Source: Acidobacteriota bacterium (GTDB lineage: Bacteria > Acidobacteriota > Thermoanaerobaculia > Multivoradales > J023). From it: 64,000 nt of DNA. The DNA is taken from positions 21,335 through 85,334 of the forward strand of contig JAJCXO010000228.1 in the NCBI GenBank assembly GCA_029263395.1, in the 5' to 3' direction. A program made the translations under genes and the position numbers. This document shows positions 45,329 to 54,301 of this stretch, in pieces (position 1 is the stretch's first letter; each line of letters opens with the position of its first letter). Under the pieces are notes generated by a model. That model saw only the letters and a program-made list of their open reading frames with translations, had not been told where the DNA came from and searched no databases.

Positions 45329-45430
45329 CCAAAAGATAACTGCTCGGCATCCAGGCATCCTGACTGGCCTCGCGAAAGCTCGACAGATTTGGGCGCGGTG
45401 GTCATCCTGTGAGAACTCTCATGTTTCTTG

Positions 45431-46561
45431 ATGACCAGCTTTCCGAAACTCAGCAGCGACCACCTCACACAAATTCGCCAAAACACCGATTGGCGCCGCC
45501 TCTTCGACACCCTCCAGATTACGAAAGATCCGAAGAAATCTCGAGATCACGATTGGTGGGGGAAGAGTCCATTCAGTCCAGATGAACGCACCGCCTCATT
45601 CCATATCAACGATCGCGGCTGGTACTGCCACTCCACCGGTCAAGGTGGGGGCGCCATAGAACTCGTTCAGCGAGTACATGGCGTCGACTGCTACGAAGCT
45701 GGGCGTTGGCTGATCAAGCATGGTGTCAGCCAGATCGTGTCCGAGACCCGAACCAATGTTCAGGAAAGCACGGCTGGGGTCGACAGCGAAGAAGCGAAGG
45801 TCGATCAGAACCAGCCCATCAGGCAGGATCTTCGTCCACAGCTAGACCCTGATTTTCCTGTCTTCGCGGCGAGGGGTATTCCTGCACAAGTACTACGGGA
45901 GCTAGGAGCTGGCTACCTTGAGCGCCCACCCCGAAACAACGGCCGACCTGATCCGATGAACAAGCGCTTGGTCTTCCAGATTCGTGGACTCGCTCAAGAA
46001 CCAACCGAGTGGGGGCTGCATTCGATCATTCTTGGGCATATCGGTCGGGCAACAACACCAGATCAAGAGCAGGCAGACGGTAAGTGGTGGACGTATGCTG
46101 GGTTCAAGAAACGCCTGGAGCTCTACAATGCTGATCTGGCTGTCCTCGAGAGGGAAGCAATCCGCCAGGCGGCTGCAACCGGCCACGTAATCATCGTCGA
46201 AGGCTGCTTCGATGTCGCCAAGCTGCGAGCAGCAGGGATCTACAACGTCGTAGCTACCCTCGGAGCCCATTTCTCCGAGCCGCAAGCAACGCTACTCGAC
46301 TTCATTGCTCGTCCGCTCAGGGTTGAACGCTTCCTGCTCTGGTACGACCGTGATCAGGATGGCAAAGCTCCGTATTCGCAAGGTGCCTTGCAGGCTGGCG
46401 ACCGACTCGCCAGGCGTGGCTACTACGTCGAGACCTTCGATTGGAATCGGAGTTTCTCGACTCCTCGACGTCCAGTCGTCCCGATACCAGAGGAGATCGC
46501 TGATCCAGCCGAGTTTTCGGTGGAGCAGTTGAGGTGGCTGCGGAAGGAGGGGTTGATCTAG
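45431..46561 (+). CDS. DnaG-like primase with zinc-binding and Toprim domains
   Basis: The 376-residue protein starts MTSFPKLSSD. The N-terminal part resembles the CHC2 zinc module (WWGKSPFSPDERTASFHIN, then WYCHSTGQGGGAIELVQ), with an incomplete ligand set. The Toprim domain is at about residues 245-330, with VIIVEGCFDVAKL and LLWYDRDQDGK holding the metal-binding Glu and DxD. It lacks a helicase-binding tail. Primases of this kind prime replication of mobile elements after transfer. It overlaps the upstream open frame of the first recombinase. Confidence 0.8.
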   Translation: MTSFPKLSSDHLTQIRQNTDWRRLFDTLQITKDPKKSRDHDWWGKSPFSPDERTASFHINDRGWYCHSTGQGGGAIELVQRVHGVDCYEAGRWLIKHGVSQIVSETRTNVQESTAGVDSEEAKVDQNQPIRQDLRPQLDPDFPVFAARGIPAQVLRELGAGYLERPPRNNGRPDPMNKRLVFQIRGLAQEPTEWGLHSIILGHIGRATTPDQEQADGKWWTYAGFKKRLELYNADLAVLEREAIRQAAATGHVIIVEGCFDVAKLRAAGIYNVVATLGAHFSEPQATLLDFIARPLRVERFLLWYDRDQDGKAPYSQGALQAGDRLARRGYYVETFDWNRSFSTPRRPVVPIPEEIADPAEFSVEQLRWLRKEGLI

Positions 46562-46584
46562 CGCTTCTCAAACTACTCCTTACT

Positions 46585-47469
46585 ATGGACATTCAAGAAC
46601 TCCATCGGCGGTTTCGGCAGTACTGCGCTCTGGAAAAGGGCTGGTCTCCAGTGACAATCAAAGGCCATAAGGCCACAATCATTTGCTTCCTCAATCGAAC
46701 AGGCCTTCGAGATCTGCGCGAGATTGACGAGCAAGCCCTGCGGGACTGGTTCTATGAAGGTCGGGAGACGTATGAATGGAGCGCGAGCCACTATCGAAAT
46801 TGCTGGATCTACCTCAAGCAGTTTTTCGACTGGTGCATCAGCCGTGGGTTCAAGAAGACCAATCCACTGGATTCAATTGAGAGACCCAAGAGAGATAAGA
46901 GGCTCCCGCGCAGGATCTCGAAAGAAGACGCCGAGAAGCTTCTCTATACTGCTTTCAATATGACCTGGAAGTACCAGCATGAAGGCTTTCGCAACTACGC
47001 CATCATCGCCACTTTTCTGAACTGCGGTCTAAGAGCCAGAGAGTTGCTGGGCCTGGAGGCGGCCGACGTTGACCTCCCGAGTCGAGAGATTCTCATTCGA
47101 GAAGGGAAAGGGGGTAAGGATCGGGTTGTTTTCATCAACGCCAAGCTTGGTCGGATTCTGAGAGGCTACATGCAGAATCTACGCGATCAGCGTTTCAACA
47201 ACAGACACTTCTTCTGTTCAGTGCGCGGAAACAAGCTGACGTATAAGAACTTGTGGAACATGCTTCGTAGAGCCTGTCGCCACGCTCAAGTGAAGGCATC
47301 CTGCCATCAGCTCCGGCATACGTTTGCCAGCTCTTGCATTGAGAACGGCTGCAATCCGTACGAGTTGCAGCAGATCATGGGGCACTCCAGTTTCGAAACG
47401 ACCGAGAGATATCTAAGCTTGACGCCAACGAAAGCGAAGTCAAACTTTCTGAAAATGGACTTGTTCTAA
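46585..47469 (+). CDS. tyrosine recombinase (Xer/phage-integrase type)
   Basis: The protein is 294 residues from MDIQELHRRF; GTG at 46534 is an alternative that overlaps the primase gene. The N-terminal core-binding domain spans about residues 1-100. The catalytic domain has Arg in CGLRARELLGL, Lys in EGKGGKDR, the HQLRHTFASS box, His in MGHSSFETT, and Tyr in ERYLSL, so it is complete. It is a paralogue of the recombinase 260 bases downstream. A tRNA-Pro fragment lies between them. It may drive excision or integration of the element. Confidence 0.9.
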   Translation: MDIQELHRRFRQYCALEKGWSPVTIKGHKATIICFLNRTGLRDLREIDEQALRDWFYEGRETYEWSASHYRNCWIYLKQFFDWCISRGFKKTNPLDSIERPKRDKRLPRRISKEDAEKLLYTAFNMTWKYQHEGFRNYAIIATFLNCGLRARELLGLEAADVDLPSREILIREGKGGKDRVVFINAKLGRILRGYMQNLRDQRFNNRHFFCSVRGNKLTYKNLWNMLRRACRHAQVKASCHQLRHTFASSCIENGCNPYELQQIMGHSSFETTERYLSLTPTKAKSNFLKMDLF

Positions 47470-47589
47470 TTTTGACTTGAACGATTCTGGTGAATCTGTA
47501 CTATGAACTTGCCGACAGGTCGTTGGATTTTGAGGTGCAAAGTGGAGGGATTTCTGAGGAAGCGTTTTAGGAAGGCAAAATGCCGGAAA

Positions 47590-47606
47590 CCCGCTCTGGG
47601 AGCGGG
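47590..47606. other. hairpin at the edge of the tRNA-Pro fragment
   Basis: CCCGCTC-TGG-GAGCGGG is a perfect seven-pair stem with a three-base loop, ending exactly where similarity to tRNA-Pro starts. It may be part of the recombination site. Confidence 0.6.
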
Positions 47607-47651
47607 CTGGGGGTCGTGTGGTCGCTGGTTCGAGTCCAGTCGCCCCGACCA
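47607..47651 (+). other. 3' fragment of tRNA-Pro(GGG), likely attachment site
   Basis: From CTGGGGG (an anticodon loop with GGG) through GTGGTCG, a perfect T arm (CTGG-TTCGAGT-CCAG) and CGCCCCG-A-CCA, this matches the 3' part of a bacterial tRNA-Pro. The 5' acceptor half CGGGGCG and the D arm are absent, so it cannot be a functional tRNA. Break points in the anticodon loop are typical where tyrosine recombinases integrate. It lies between two such recombinase genes. Confidence 0.75.
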
Positions 47652-47730
47652 GAGCCGCTTCAGTTAGCCAAAAACGCCACTTCTCACCCTGATCCAGTGA
47701 CCACTCGGCGTTACCGTCTGGTCATTGGCT

Positions 47731-48639
47731 ATGAAAATCTCCTACCTACTTCATCAATTCTGCTCCGACGCGAGAGTGTTCGGCAATCGACGCCCTGCTA
47801 CCATCGATTGGTACAAGCGGTGCATTGGCACGTTCTTAAAGAGAAGTCTGCATGTGCAGGAGTCTGACGACTTCAGCGAGCAGAACGTTCGCGACTTTCT
47901 CTACGATGGACGACTCAATCGAGCTTGGAAAGCGAAGACTATGCTGGGCTACTACGCAGCGTTCAACGGCTTCGCTGGCTGGTGCGTCAAGCGAGGATTC
48001 TTAGACGAGAATCCAATGAAGAAGATCGAGAAGCCTAAGCTCGAGAAGACTCTGCCAAAGTCGGTAACAAGGGAACAAGCGTTGTTGATTCTCGATCACT
48101 CATTCCACCAGAGAACGTGTTACCGATTCATGCGCTTCCGAAACCGAGCACTATTCGCAGCGATGATCTTCGCTGGTCTACGAGTGCGGGAGGTTCTGAG
48201 CTTGAAACTCCACGATATTGACATAGAAAACGACAGCATCTTTGTTCGATGCGGCAAGGGCGCGAAGGATCGGATGATCCCATTGTGCCTCAAGCTAAAG
48301 ATCTACATTCAAGAGTACCTGCAAGAGCGGCGCAGATTGCGCCGGGAAACACCGTACCTCTTTACGTCTGGTCACGGAGATCGGCACATGACTTACCATG
48401 GGATAAAGAAAGTCATTGAGCGAGTGCGAGAACAGTCCGGAATTCACTTTACGAATCACGATCTACGGCACACCTTCGCTACATTGATGGTGGAAGGAGG
48501 CTGCGACATCTACGCCCTGTCGAAGATGATGGGGCACTCTGATATAAAGACGACAACGATCTACCTTTCCGCTTCGACCGCTCACTTGCAAGAACAGATC
48601 AACAAACACCCGCTCAATAATTGGATCCGTGCACCATAG
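47731..48639 (+). CDS. tyrosine recombinase (Xer/phage-integrase type)
   Basis: The 302-residue protein starts MKISYLLHQF. All catalytic residues are visible: Arg in AGLRVREVLSL, Lys in CGKGAKDR, HDLRHTFATL, His in MMGHSDIKTT, and Tyr in TIYLSAS. The N-terminal domain (WYKRCIGTFLKRSL, FAGWCVKRGFLDENPMKK) lines up with that of the upstream recombinase. The pair arose by duplication or belongs to a two-recombinase system. It begins 79 bases after the tRNA-Pro fragment, the usual place for an integrase relative to its attachment site. Confidence 0.9.
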   Translation: MKISYLLHQFCSDARVFGNRRPATIDWYKRCIGTFLKRSLHVQESDDFSEQNVRDFLYDGRLNRAWKAKTMLGYYAAFNGFAGWCVKRGFLDENPMKKIEKPKLEKTLPKSVTREQALLILDHSFHQRTCYRFMRFRNRALFAAMIFAGLRVREVLSLKLHDIDIENDSIFVRCGKGAKDRMIPLCLKLKIYIQEYLQERRRLRRETPYLFTSGHGDRHMTYHGIKKVIERVREQSGIHFTNHDLRHTFATLMVEGGCDIYALSKMMGHSDIKTTTIYLSASTAHLQEQINKHPLNNWIRAP

Positions 48640-48709
48640 ACCCGGAGGAAAGAAAAACTGTCTCAGGAAAGAGACAGAACAACAACTTTGAAATCTTTAA
48701 CCTCCGGGT
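48640..48709 (+). other. two-level stem spanning stop to next start
   Basis: ACCCGGAGG (48640-48648) pairs with CCTCCGGGT (48701-48709). Inside, CTGTCTC (48658-48664) pairs with GAGACAG (48671-48677). The structure fills the gap between the recombinase stop and the ATG at 48713. It may attenuate or control the next gene or terminate the recombinase transcript. Confidence 0.55.
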
Positions 48710-48712
48710 ACC

Positions 48713-48961
48713 ATGAACTCTAGAAAAAATCTACGGGAAGCACAAGTTGTTTCCCGCAAGTCGATGTTCAAGTTGGCTGAGCTTGACGATCACATCTCGT
48801 CAGCTCGACTGGAACTCTACTTGCATTTGAGGGTCGCGGTCATCGCGAGCTTCGCAGAGAACGACGACCCAAACCGCCAGCAATCCTCTGAGCTTCTAAG
48901 CAATGTTCTCTTGGACATGGATGAAGCGTACAGAGAGAGCCAGGGGGTGAGTTTGCCATGA
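48713..48961 (+). CDS. small helical hypothetical protein
   Basis: This is an unrecognised 82-residue protein with one long helical stretch (SRKSMFKLAELDDHISSARL, then LYLHLRVAVIASFAE). It could be a small regulator such as an excisionase or antirepressor, but no helix-turn-helix is clear. CCTCC, not GGAGG, precedes it, so initiation depends on the leader structure or is weak. Confidence 0.4.
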   Translation: MNSRKNLREAQVVSRKSMFKLAELDDHISSARLELYLHLRVAVIASFAENDDPNRQQSSELLSNVLLDMDEAYRESQGVSLP

Positions 48962-49317
48962 TGCAGTGCCGTCTGGTTCAAGCTAGTCCAGAGAACAGAG
49001 GCTGCGGAATCTCGGCGGACTACCCGAGGACGAGGTCTCGCTTGCCGGACGACGCGGTTGTCGGTCTCCCAGAGACAGGCTCGTGTCTTGCTCCATGGGT
49101 CGCGTCTGACGCAGTCGATGGATTGCGCCGAGATCGCTCTTCTCATCGTAAGGATCTCCATCAAACGGACGACCTTTGAGTCTTACATATTACCCTCGAT
49201 AGTAGCGGCGATAATAAGATGGCGTACAGCCTACAAATAGAGAGCGAACCGACTCGTCGAGCCTCAAGTTTGAAAACAGACCTTTATCTTGCAGCGGCAT
49301 GCACTTAACAACTGATT
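48962..49317. other. gap with no supported gene
   Basis: About 350 bases lie between the small helical gene and the hsd promoter. A 73-codon frame at 48958 lacks protein-like composition and a ribosome site. The last 150 bases are AT-rich. Nothing else was recognised. Confidence 0.5.
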
Positions 49318-49346
49318 TTGTGTGTTTTCTACTGAATCAGTAGAAT
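49318..49346 (+). promoter_or_regulatory. hsd promoter with palindromic operator
   Basis: TTGTGT and TAGAAT lie 17 bases apart and give a sigma-70-type promoter. The spacer and -10 contain a perfect palindrome, TTCTACTGA-A-TCAGTAGAA (49327-49345). A second short one, TATCT-AA-AGATA, follows at 49347-49358. A repressor bound here would block the promoter of the restriction operon. Confidence 0.6.
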
Positions 49347-49374
49347 TATCTAAAGATAGACAGGGAAAAAGATT

Positions 49375-51924
49375 ATGTCTGGCAAAGAAGCCGTAGCTCG
49401 TATCAAGCTCAACAAGCTGCTCGAAGAGGCCGGCTGGCGTTTCTTTCAGGATGGCAACGCTCCCGCGAACATTCGTCTCGAACCCAGCGTCGCGATCAAG
49501 GCAGCTGACCTCGACGCGCTCGGCGACAACTTCGAGAAGAGCTCACGGGGCTTTGTCGACTATCTCTTGCTCGATGCGAAGGGCTTCCCGCTGCTCGTTC
49601 TCGAAGCCAAAGCCGAGGACAAGAGTCCGCTCGTCGCCAAAGAGCAGGCCCGCAGGTACGCGAAGTCCCAGAACTGCCGCTTCGCCATTCTCTCCAACGG
49701 CAACCTGCACTACTTCTGGGACCTTGAACGCGGTAACCCGTACGTCATCACCTCGTTCCCAACGCCGGATTCGGTCACCGGCTATGAGACGACCACACCT
49801 GATCCGCAGCGTCTGATCGAAGACCAGGTGGGCAAGGACTACATCGCCCGCACTCAGCGCCCGAATTACCAATCAGAAGCCGGCTGGCGCGACGAAGCCG
49901 AACGCCCCGGATACATTCAGGCCAATAAGTTACGCTTTCTGCGGCCTTATCAACTCAAGGCCATCCACAGCCTTCAAGTTGCCGTCGGCGAGGGTAAGGA
50001 TCGTTTCCTGTTCGAGATGGCTACGGGCACCGGCAAGACGCTGACCGCTGCCGCGGTCATCAAGTTGTTCCTCCGTTCCGGCAACGTCAGGCGTGTCCTG
50101 TTTCTGGTGGATCGCCTTGAGTTGGAGGACCAAGCGAAGAAGGCGTTCGCAACCGTACTCTCCGCCGACTACCAGACGGTCATCTATAAAGAGAACCGGG
50201 ACGACTGGCAACGCGCAGAGATTGTCGTCACCACCGTGCAATCCCTGCTCTTCAATAACAAGTACCAGAAGCTCTTCTCGCCGACCGACTTCGATCTCGT
50301 CATCTCCGACGAAGCGCACCGTTCCATCGGTGGCAACGCTCGGGCCGTGTTCGACTATTTCATCGGCTACAAGCTGGGTCTTACCGCTACGCCGCGCGAT
50401 TACCTCCGCAGGTTCGACAGCTCAAAGCCGGGCACCCGCGACCCGCGTGAGGCCGAACGCCGCCTGTTGCTCGACACCTATCGTACCTTCGGCTGCGAGA
50501 ATAGCCAGCCCACCTACCGGTATTCACTTATCGATGGCGCAAACGATCCTGATGGCCCCTACCTCATAAATCCCACCGTCGTCGACGCTCGGACCCAGGT
50601 CACCACCACGTTGCTTTCCGAAGAGGGCTTCGTCGTCTCCTTCACGGACGACGCCGGCGAGGATCAGCAGCAGGCCTTCAAGCAGCGCGAATTCGAGAGG
50701 CGTTTCTTCGCGGACGCCACCAACCAGCTTCTGTGCAAGACGTTTCTGGAACACGCCCTGCGCGACCCAGTCAGCGGCGAGATCGGCAAATCGATCATAT
50801 TTTCCGTCAGCCAGGCACACGCCGCCAAGCTAGCTCAGATACTCAATGTCATGGCGGACAAGATGTTCCCCGGCAAATACCAGTCCGATTTCGCCGTTCA
50901 GGTCACTTCCCAGATTTCCGGCGCCCAGCAGTTGTCCATCAACTTCACTAACAACAACCTGCTCGGCTCGGCCAACTTCATCGACGCCTACAAGACCAGC
51001 AAAGCCCGCATCTGCGTCACCGTCGGCATGATGACCACCGGCTACGACTGCCCCGACATCCTCAATCTCGGCCTCTTTCGTCCTATTTTTTCACCGACCG
51101 ACTTCATCCAGATCAAGGGACGTGGCACCCGGATGCACGATTTCCTCGAGGTGCTCTTCGACGACGACCTCAAGGATGGCGTCCGCCACCCGGCGAAAAC
51201 GTCCTTCAAGCTCTTCGACTTCTTTGCCAACTGCGAGTACTTCGAGGAGAAGTTCAACTACGACGAAGTGCTGAAGCTCCCTCCGCCCAAAGCAAAAGGC
51301 AGCAGCAAAGGGGGGGGGCAAGGCCCTGTGGTCGTGGGCGGCACGTATGAGCACCTCGGCGACGACATCCTCTCGATGGTCAAGGAAGAGGCCATCGGCT
51401 ACGGAGGCATGAAGATCGACCGGATGTTCTTCGAGAAGTTCGAAGACACGATCCGCGCCGATGACACAGTCGCTTCCGCGGTCGAAGCCGGGCAGTGGGA
51501 CCGCGTCATCGACTACGTGAACCGTGAAGTCTTCGACAGACCCGAGGAGTACTACACTCTCGACAAGCTGCGCAAAGCCGCCGCCATTGATCGCCGCTTG
51601 ACGCTGCGTGAGATCCTGGAAAAGGTCTTTGGACTCATCCCGCGCTTCAAATCCAAGGATGAACTGCTGGAGGAGGAGTTCTCGAAATTTGTCGCCGACT
51701 ACAAACCCGACGAAGCCAAGGGCATTCCGGCAATCAAGACCTACTTCAAGGCCTACGTAACCAACGATCATGTGCGCCACATCATCGAGAGCAAGCAGTT
51801 CACTGACTTGGCCACCAACCCGGTATTCTCCACTCGTGACTTCCGGGCTGTGCCGAAGAAGTATCGCCTACTCGTGCCTGAATACATCAAGGATTACGTC
51901 TCCTTGAATCAGTTCGCCGCCTGA
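49375..51924 (+). CDS. hsdR: type I restriction enzyme, R subunit
   Basis: The 849-residue protein starts MSGKEAVARI. The nuclease domain has the PD-(D/E)xK residues in GFVDYLLLDAKGFPLLVLEAK near residues 60-80. The helicase motor has Walker A MATGTGKT near residue 217, DEAH near 310, GLTATP near 330 and the later motif QIKGRGTRMHD. The C-terminal part contacts the methylase. It translocates and cuts DNA lacking the host methyl mark. The methylase-specificity gene follows after 10 bases. Codon use is rich in C-ending codons, unlike the neighbouring recombinases, which suggests a separate origin. Confidence 0.93.
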   Translation: MSGKEAVARIKLNKLLEEAGWRFFQDGNAPANIRLEPSVAIKAADLDALGDNFEKSSRGFVDYLLLDAKGFPLLVLEAKAEDKSPLVAKEQARRYAKSQNCRFAILSNGNLHYFWDLERGNPYVITSFPTPDSVTGYETTTPDPQRLIEDQVGKDYIARTQRPNYQSEAGWRDEAERPGYIQANKLRFLRPYQLKAIHSLQVAVGEGKDRFLFEMATGTGKTLTAAAVIKLFLRSGNVRRVLFLVDRLELEDQAKKAFATVLSADYQTVIYKENRDDWQRAEIVVTTVQSLLFNNKYQKLFSPTDFDLVISDEAHRSIGGNARAVFDYFIGYKLGLTATPRDYLRRFDSSKPGTRDPREAERRLLLDTYRTFGCENSQPTYRYSLIDGANDPDGPYLINPTVVDARTQVTTTLLSEEGFVVSFTDDAGEDQQQAFKQREFERRFFADATNQLLCKTFLEHALRDPVSGEIGKSIIFSVSQAHAAKLAQILNVMADKMFPGKYQSDFAVQVTSQISGAQQLSINFTNNNLLGSANFIDAYKTSKARICVTVGMMTTGYDCPDILNLGLFRPIFSPTDFIQIKGRGTRMHDFLEVLFDDDLKDGVRHPAKTSFKLFDFFANCEYFEEKFNYDEVLKLPPPKAKGSSKGGGQGPVVVGGTYEHLGDDILSMVKEEAIGYGGMKIDRMFFEKFEDTIRADDTVASAVEAGQWDRVIDYVNREVFDRPEEYYTLDKLRKAAAIDRRLTLREILEKVFGLIPRFKSKDELLEEEFSKFVADYKPDEAKGIPAIKTYFKAYVTNDHVRHIIESKQFTDLATNPVFSTRDFRAVPKKYRLLVPEYIKDYVSLNQFAA

Positions 51925-51934
51925 AGGAGACAGC

Positions 51935-54301
51935 ATGCTCGACACCGATACAAAACGCCGCATCGACACCGCCCGCGATATTCTCGTTGGCAAAGTCCCG
52001 GACCCGAAGTCTCAGGTCGAACAGATCACGATTGCCCTGATCTACAAGTTCATGGATGACATGGACGCCGAGTCTGAGGAACTCGGTGGCAAGCGGAAGT
52101 TCTTCACCGGGGATTACGCCCGCTACGGCTGGGCCAAGCTCATGGCTCCTTCGTTAGGCGGTCACGAGATGCTCGGCCTCTATGGCGAAGGCATTACCAA
52201 GATGCCGGAGAACCCCGGCATCCCCGCTCTTTTCCGCGACATTTTCAAGAACGCTTACCTACCGTACCGCGACCCCGAAACGCTCAAGGCATTCCTCAAA
52301 ATCATTGACGAGTTCAGCTACGACCACAGCGAGAGCCTCGGAGACGCCTTCGAGTATTTGCTCAGCGTCCTCGGCTCGCAGGGCGATGCTGGCCAGTTCC
52401 GCACCCCGCGTCACATCATTGATTTCATGGTCGAGGTTATCGCCCCGCAGAAGAACGAGACTATCCTCGACCCCGCGTGCGGCACGGCGGGCTTTCTCAT
52501 TTCCGCCTACAAGCACATCCTCCGCACCAACACCGACACCAAGGGCCACAGCACCCTCACTCCCGACGACAAAGGTCGCCTCGCCAAAAACTTCAAGGGC
52601 TACGACATCTCGCCCGACATGGTCCGTCTCTCTCTGGTGAATCTATATGTCCATGGTTTCATCGATCCACTCATCTACGAATACGACACCGTCACCTCCG
52701 AGGAACGCTGGAACGAATTCGCCGACGTCATCCTCGCAAACCCTCCCTTCATGTCTCCGAAAGGGGGCATCAAGCCCCACAAGCGTTTCTCGATCATAGC
52801 CAAACGGAGCGAAGTCCTTTTCGTGGACTACATGGCCGGGCACCTCACCTCCACCGGCCGCGCCGGCATCATCGTCCCCGAGGGCATCATCTTCCAGAGC
52901 CAGAACGCCTACAAAGAATTGCGGAAGATGCTCGTCGGAGACTCTCTCGTCGCCGTCGTCTCCCTCCCGGCCGGCTGTTTCAATCCCTACTCTGGGGTGA
53001 AGACCAGCATCCTCCTCCTCGACAAATCTCTCGCCCGGCAGAGCGATACCATCGCCTTCTTCAAAGTGGAGAACGACGGCTTCGGCCTCGGCGCCCAGCG
53101 CCGCGCCATCGAGAAGAACGACCTCCCGCAAGTGCAGGTCGAACTGGCCGCCTACCTCCAATTACTGCGAAGCCAGCAGTCCACTGCCGACCTCCAGCCC
53201 ACCTGCGGCTTGATTGTGCCGAAAGAACAAATCGCGGTGAATGGTGACTACAACCTCAGCGGCGAGCGGTACCGGGAGAGGGCAGTCCTATCCGCTCACT
53301 TTCCGTGGAGAACTATCGAATCTCTCGTAGAGACACTCACTCCCCCCGCCAAGATTCAGAAAACAGCATTCGGTGTCGCCGGGCGATATCCAATCATCGA
53401 CCAATCGCAGGACGCCATAGCCGGCTGGACCGACGATGAGGTCGCATTGATTCGCCCTTTCAAGCCACTGGTTATTTTCGGTGACCACACCTGCGCGATT
53501 AAACTCGTCGAAAGGCCATTCGCGCAGGGCGCTGACGGCATCAAGATTCTGCAAACGATAGACACGCTCGACCCGCGGTTCCTGTTCCAAGTCCTTCGCG
53601 CCAGACCTTTGGAGAGTGACGGCTATCAGCGACACTATTCAAAACTCAAAGAGCACCAAATTACCCTGCCACCGCTTGCGGTGCAGAAGGAGATCGTGGC
53701 GGAGATCGAGGGCTACCAGAGAGTCATCAACGGCGCCCGCGCTGTCCTCGACCACTACCGGCCCCACATCCCCATCGATCCTGATTGGCTAATGGTGCAA
53801 CTTGGCGACGTTTTTAAACTCTCAAGTGGACGCGGACTCACACAAAAAAACATGAAGGAAGGCCGCTATCCCGTTTACGGCGGAAACGGGAAGACGGGCA
53901 CTCACTCCGAATACTTCTTGGACACTGCCACTATTGTCATTGGGCGTGTCGGTGCTTATTGCGGAGCTGTCCATATCACAGAGCCAAAAGCCTGGATAAC
54001 AGATAACGCGCTCTACATTACGAAATTCAAGCAAGAGATTGATTTGCGATATTTGGCCCAGGTCTTGGCACAGTTAAACCTGAATCAATTCGCCAAGGTT
54101 GGTGGCCAACCTTCCATCTCGCAGACGACAGTCTACGAGAGAGCTATTGCTCTCCCATCCCTCACCACACAGAAAGCGATCGTAGCGGAGATCGAAGCCG
54201 AGCAAGCGTTGGTGGCCGCCAACCGCGAACTGATCACCTGCTTCGAGCAGAAGATCCAGGCCACCCTTGCCCGCATCTGGGAGGAGGACGAAAAGCCATG
54301 A
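51935..54301 (+). CDS. fused type I methylase-specificity subunit (HsdM-HsdS)
   Basis: The 788-residue protein combines two subunits that are usually separate. The methylase (about residues 1-410) has the SAM motif DPACGTAGFLISAY near 180 and the catalytic NPPF near 269. The specificity part (about 430-788) has two target-recognition domains, one ending in LKEHQITLPPLAVQKEIVAEI and one starting WLMVQLGDVFKLSSG. Each is followed by the helical spacer EIVAEIEGYQ or AIVAEIEAEQ. It should recognise a two-part DNA site. The second recognition domain is more AT-rich than its surroundings, which hints at domain swapping. AAGGAG lies before the ATG. Confidence 0.9.
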   Translation: MLDTDTKRRIDTARDILVGKVPDPKSQVEQITIALIYKFMDDMDAESEELGGKRKFFTGDYARYGWAKLMAPSLGGHEMLGLYGEGITKMPENPGIPALFRDIFKNAYLPYRDPETLKAFLKIIDEFSYDHSESLGDAFEYLLSVLGSQGDAGQFRTPRHIIDFMVEVIAPQKNETILDPACGTAGFLISAYKHILRTNTDTKGHSTLTPDDKGRLAKNFKGYDISPDMVRLSLVNLYVHGFIDPLIYEYDTVTSEERWNEFADVILANPPFMSPKGGIKPHKRFSIIAKRSEVLFVDYMAGHLTSTGRAGIIVPEGIIFQSQNAYKELRKMLVGDSLVAVVSLPAGCFNPYSGVKTSILLLDKSLARQSDTIAFFKVENDGFGLGAQRRAIEKNDLPQVQVELAAYLQLLRSQQSTADLQPTCGLIVPKEQIAVNGDYNLSGERYRERAVLSAHFPWRTIESLVETLTPPAKIQKTAFGVAGRYPIIDQSQDAIAGWTDDEVALIRPFKPLVIFGDHTCAIKLVERPFAQGADGIKILQTIDTLDPRFLFQVLRARPLESDGYQRHYSKLKEHQITLPPLAVQKEIVAEIEGYQRVINGARAVLDHYRPHIPIDPDWLMVQLGDVFKLSSGRGLTQKNMKEGRYPVYGGNGKTGTHSEYFLDTATIVIGRVGAYCGAVHITEPKAWITDNALYITKFKQEIDLRYLAQVLAQLNLNQFAKVGGQPSISQTTVYERAIALPSLTTQKAIVAEIEAEQALVAANRELITCFEQKIQATLARIWEEDEKP

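Noticed and set aside
47581..47651. A complete tRNA gene
   Set aside because: Only the half from the anticodon loop onward fits; the 5' acceptor strand and D arm are missing.
51091..51780. Minus-strand frame of 229 codons
   Set aside because: It lies antisense to hsdR and has no recognisable motif or ribosome site.
52477..53247. Plus-strand frame of 256 codons, very Arg/His/Pro-rich
   Set aside because: It lies out of frame inside the HsdM-HsdS gene, which has clear motifs; the composition is that of a shadow frame.
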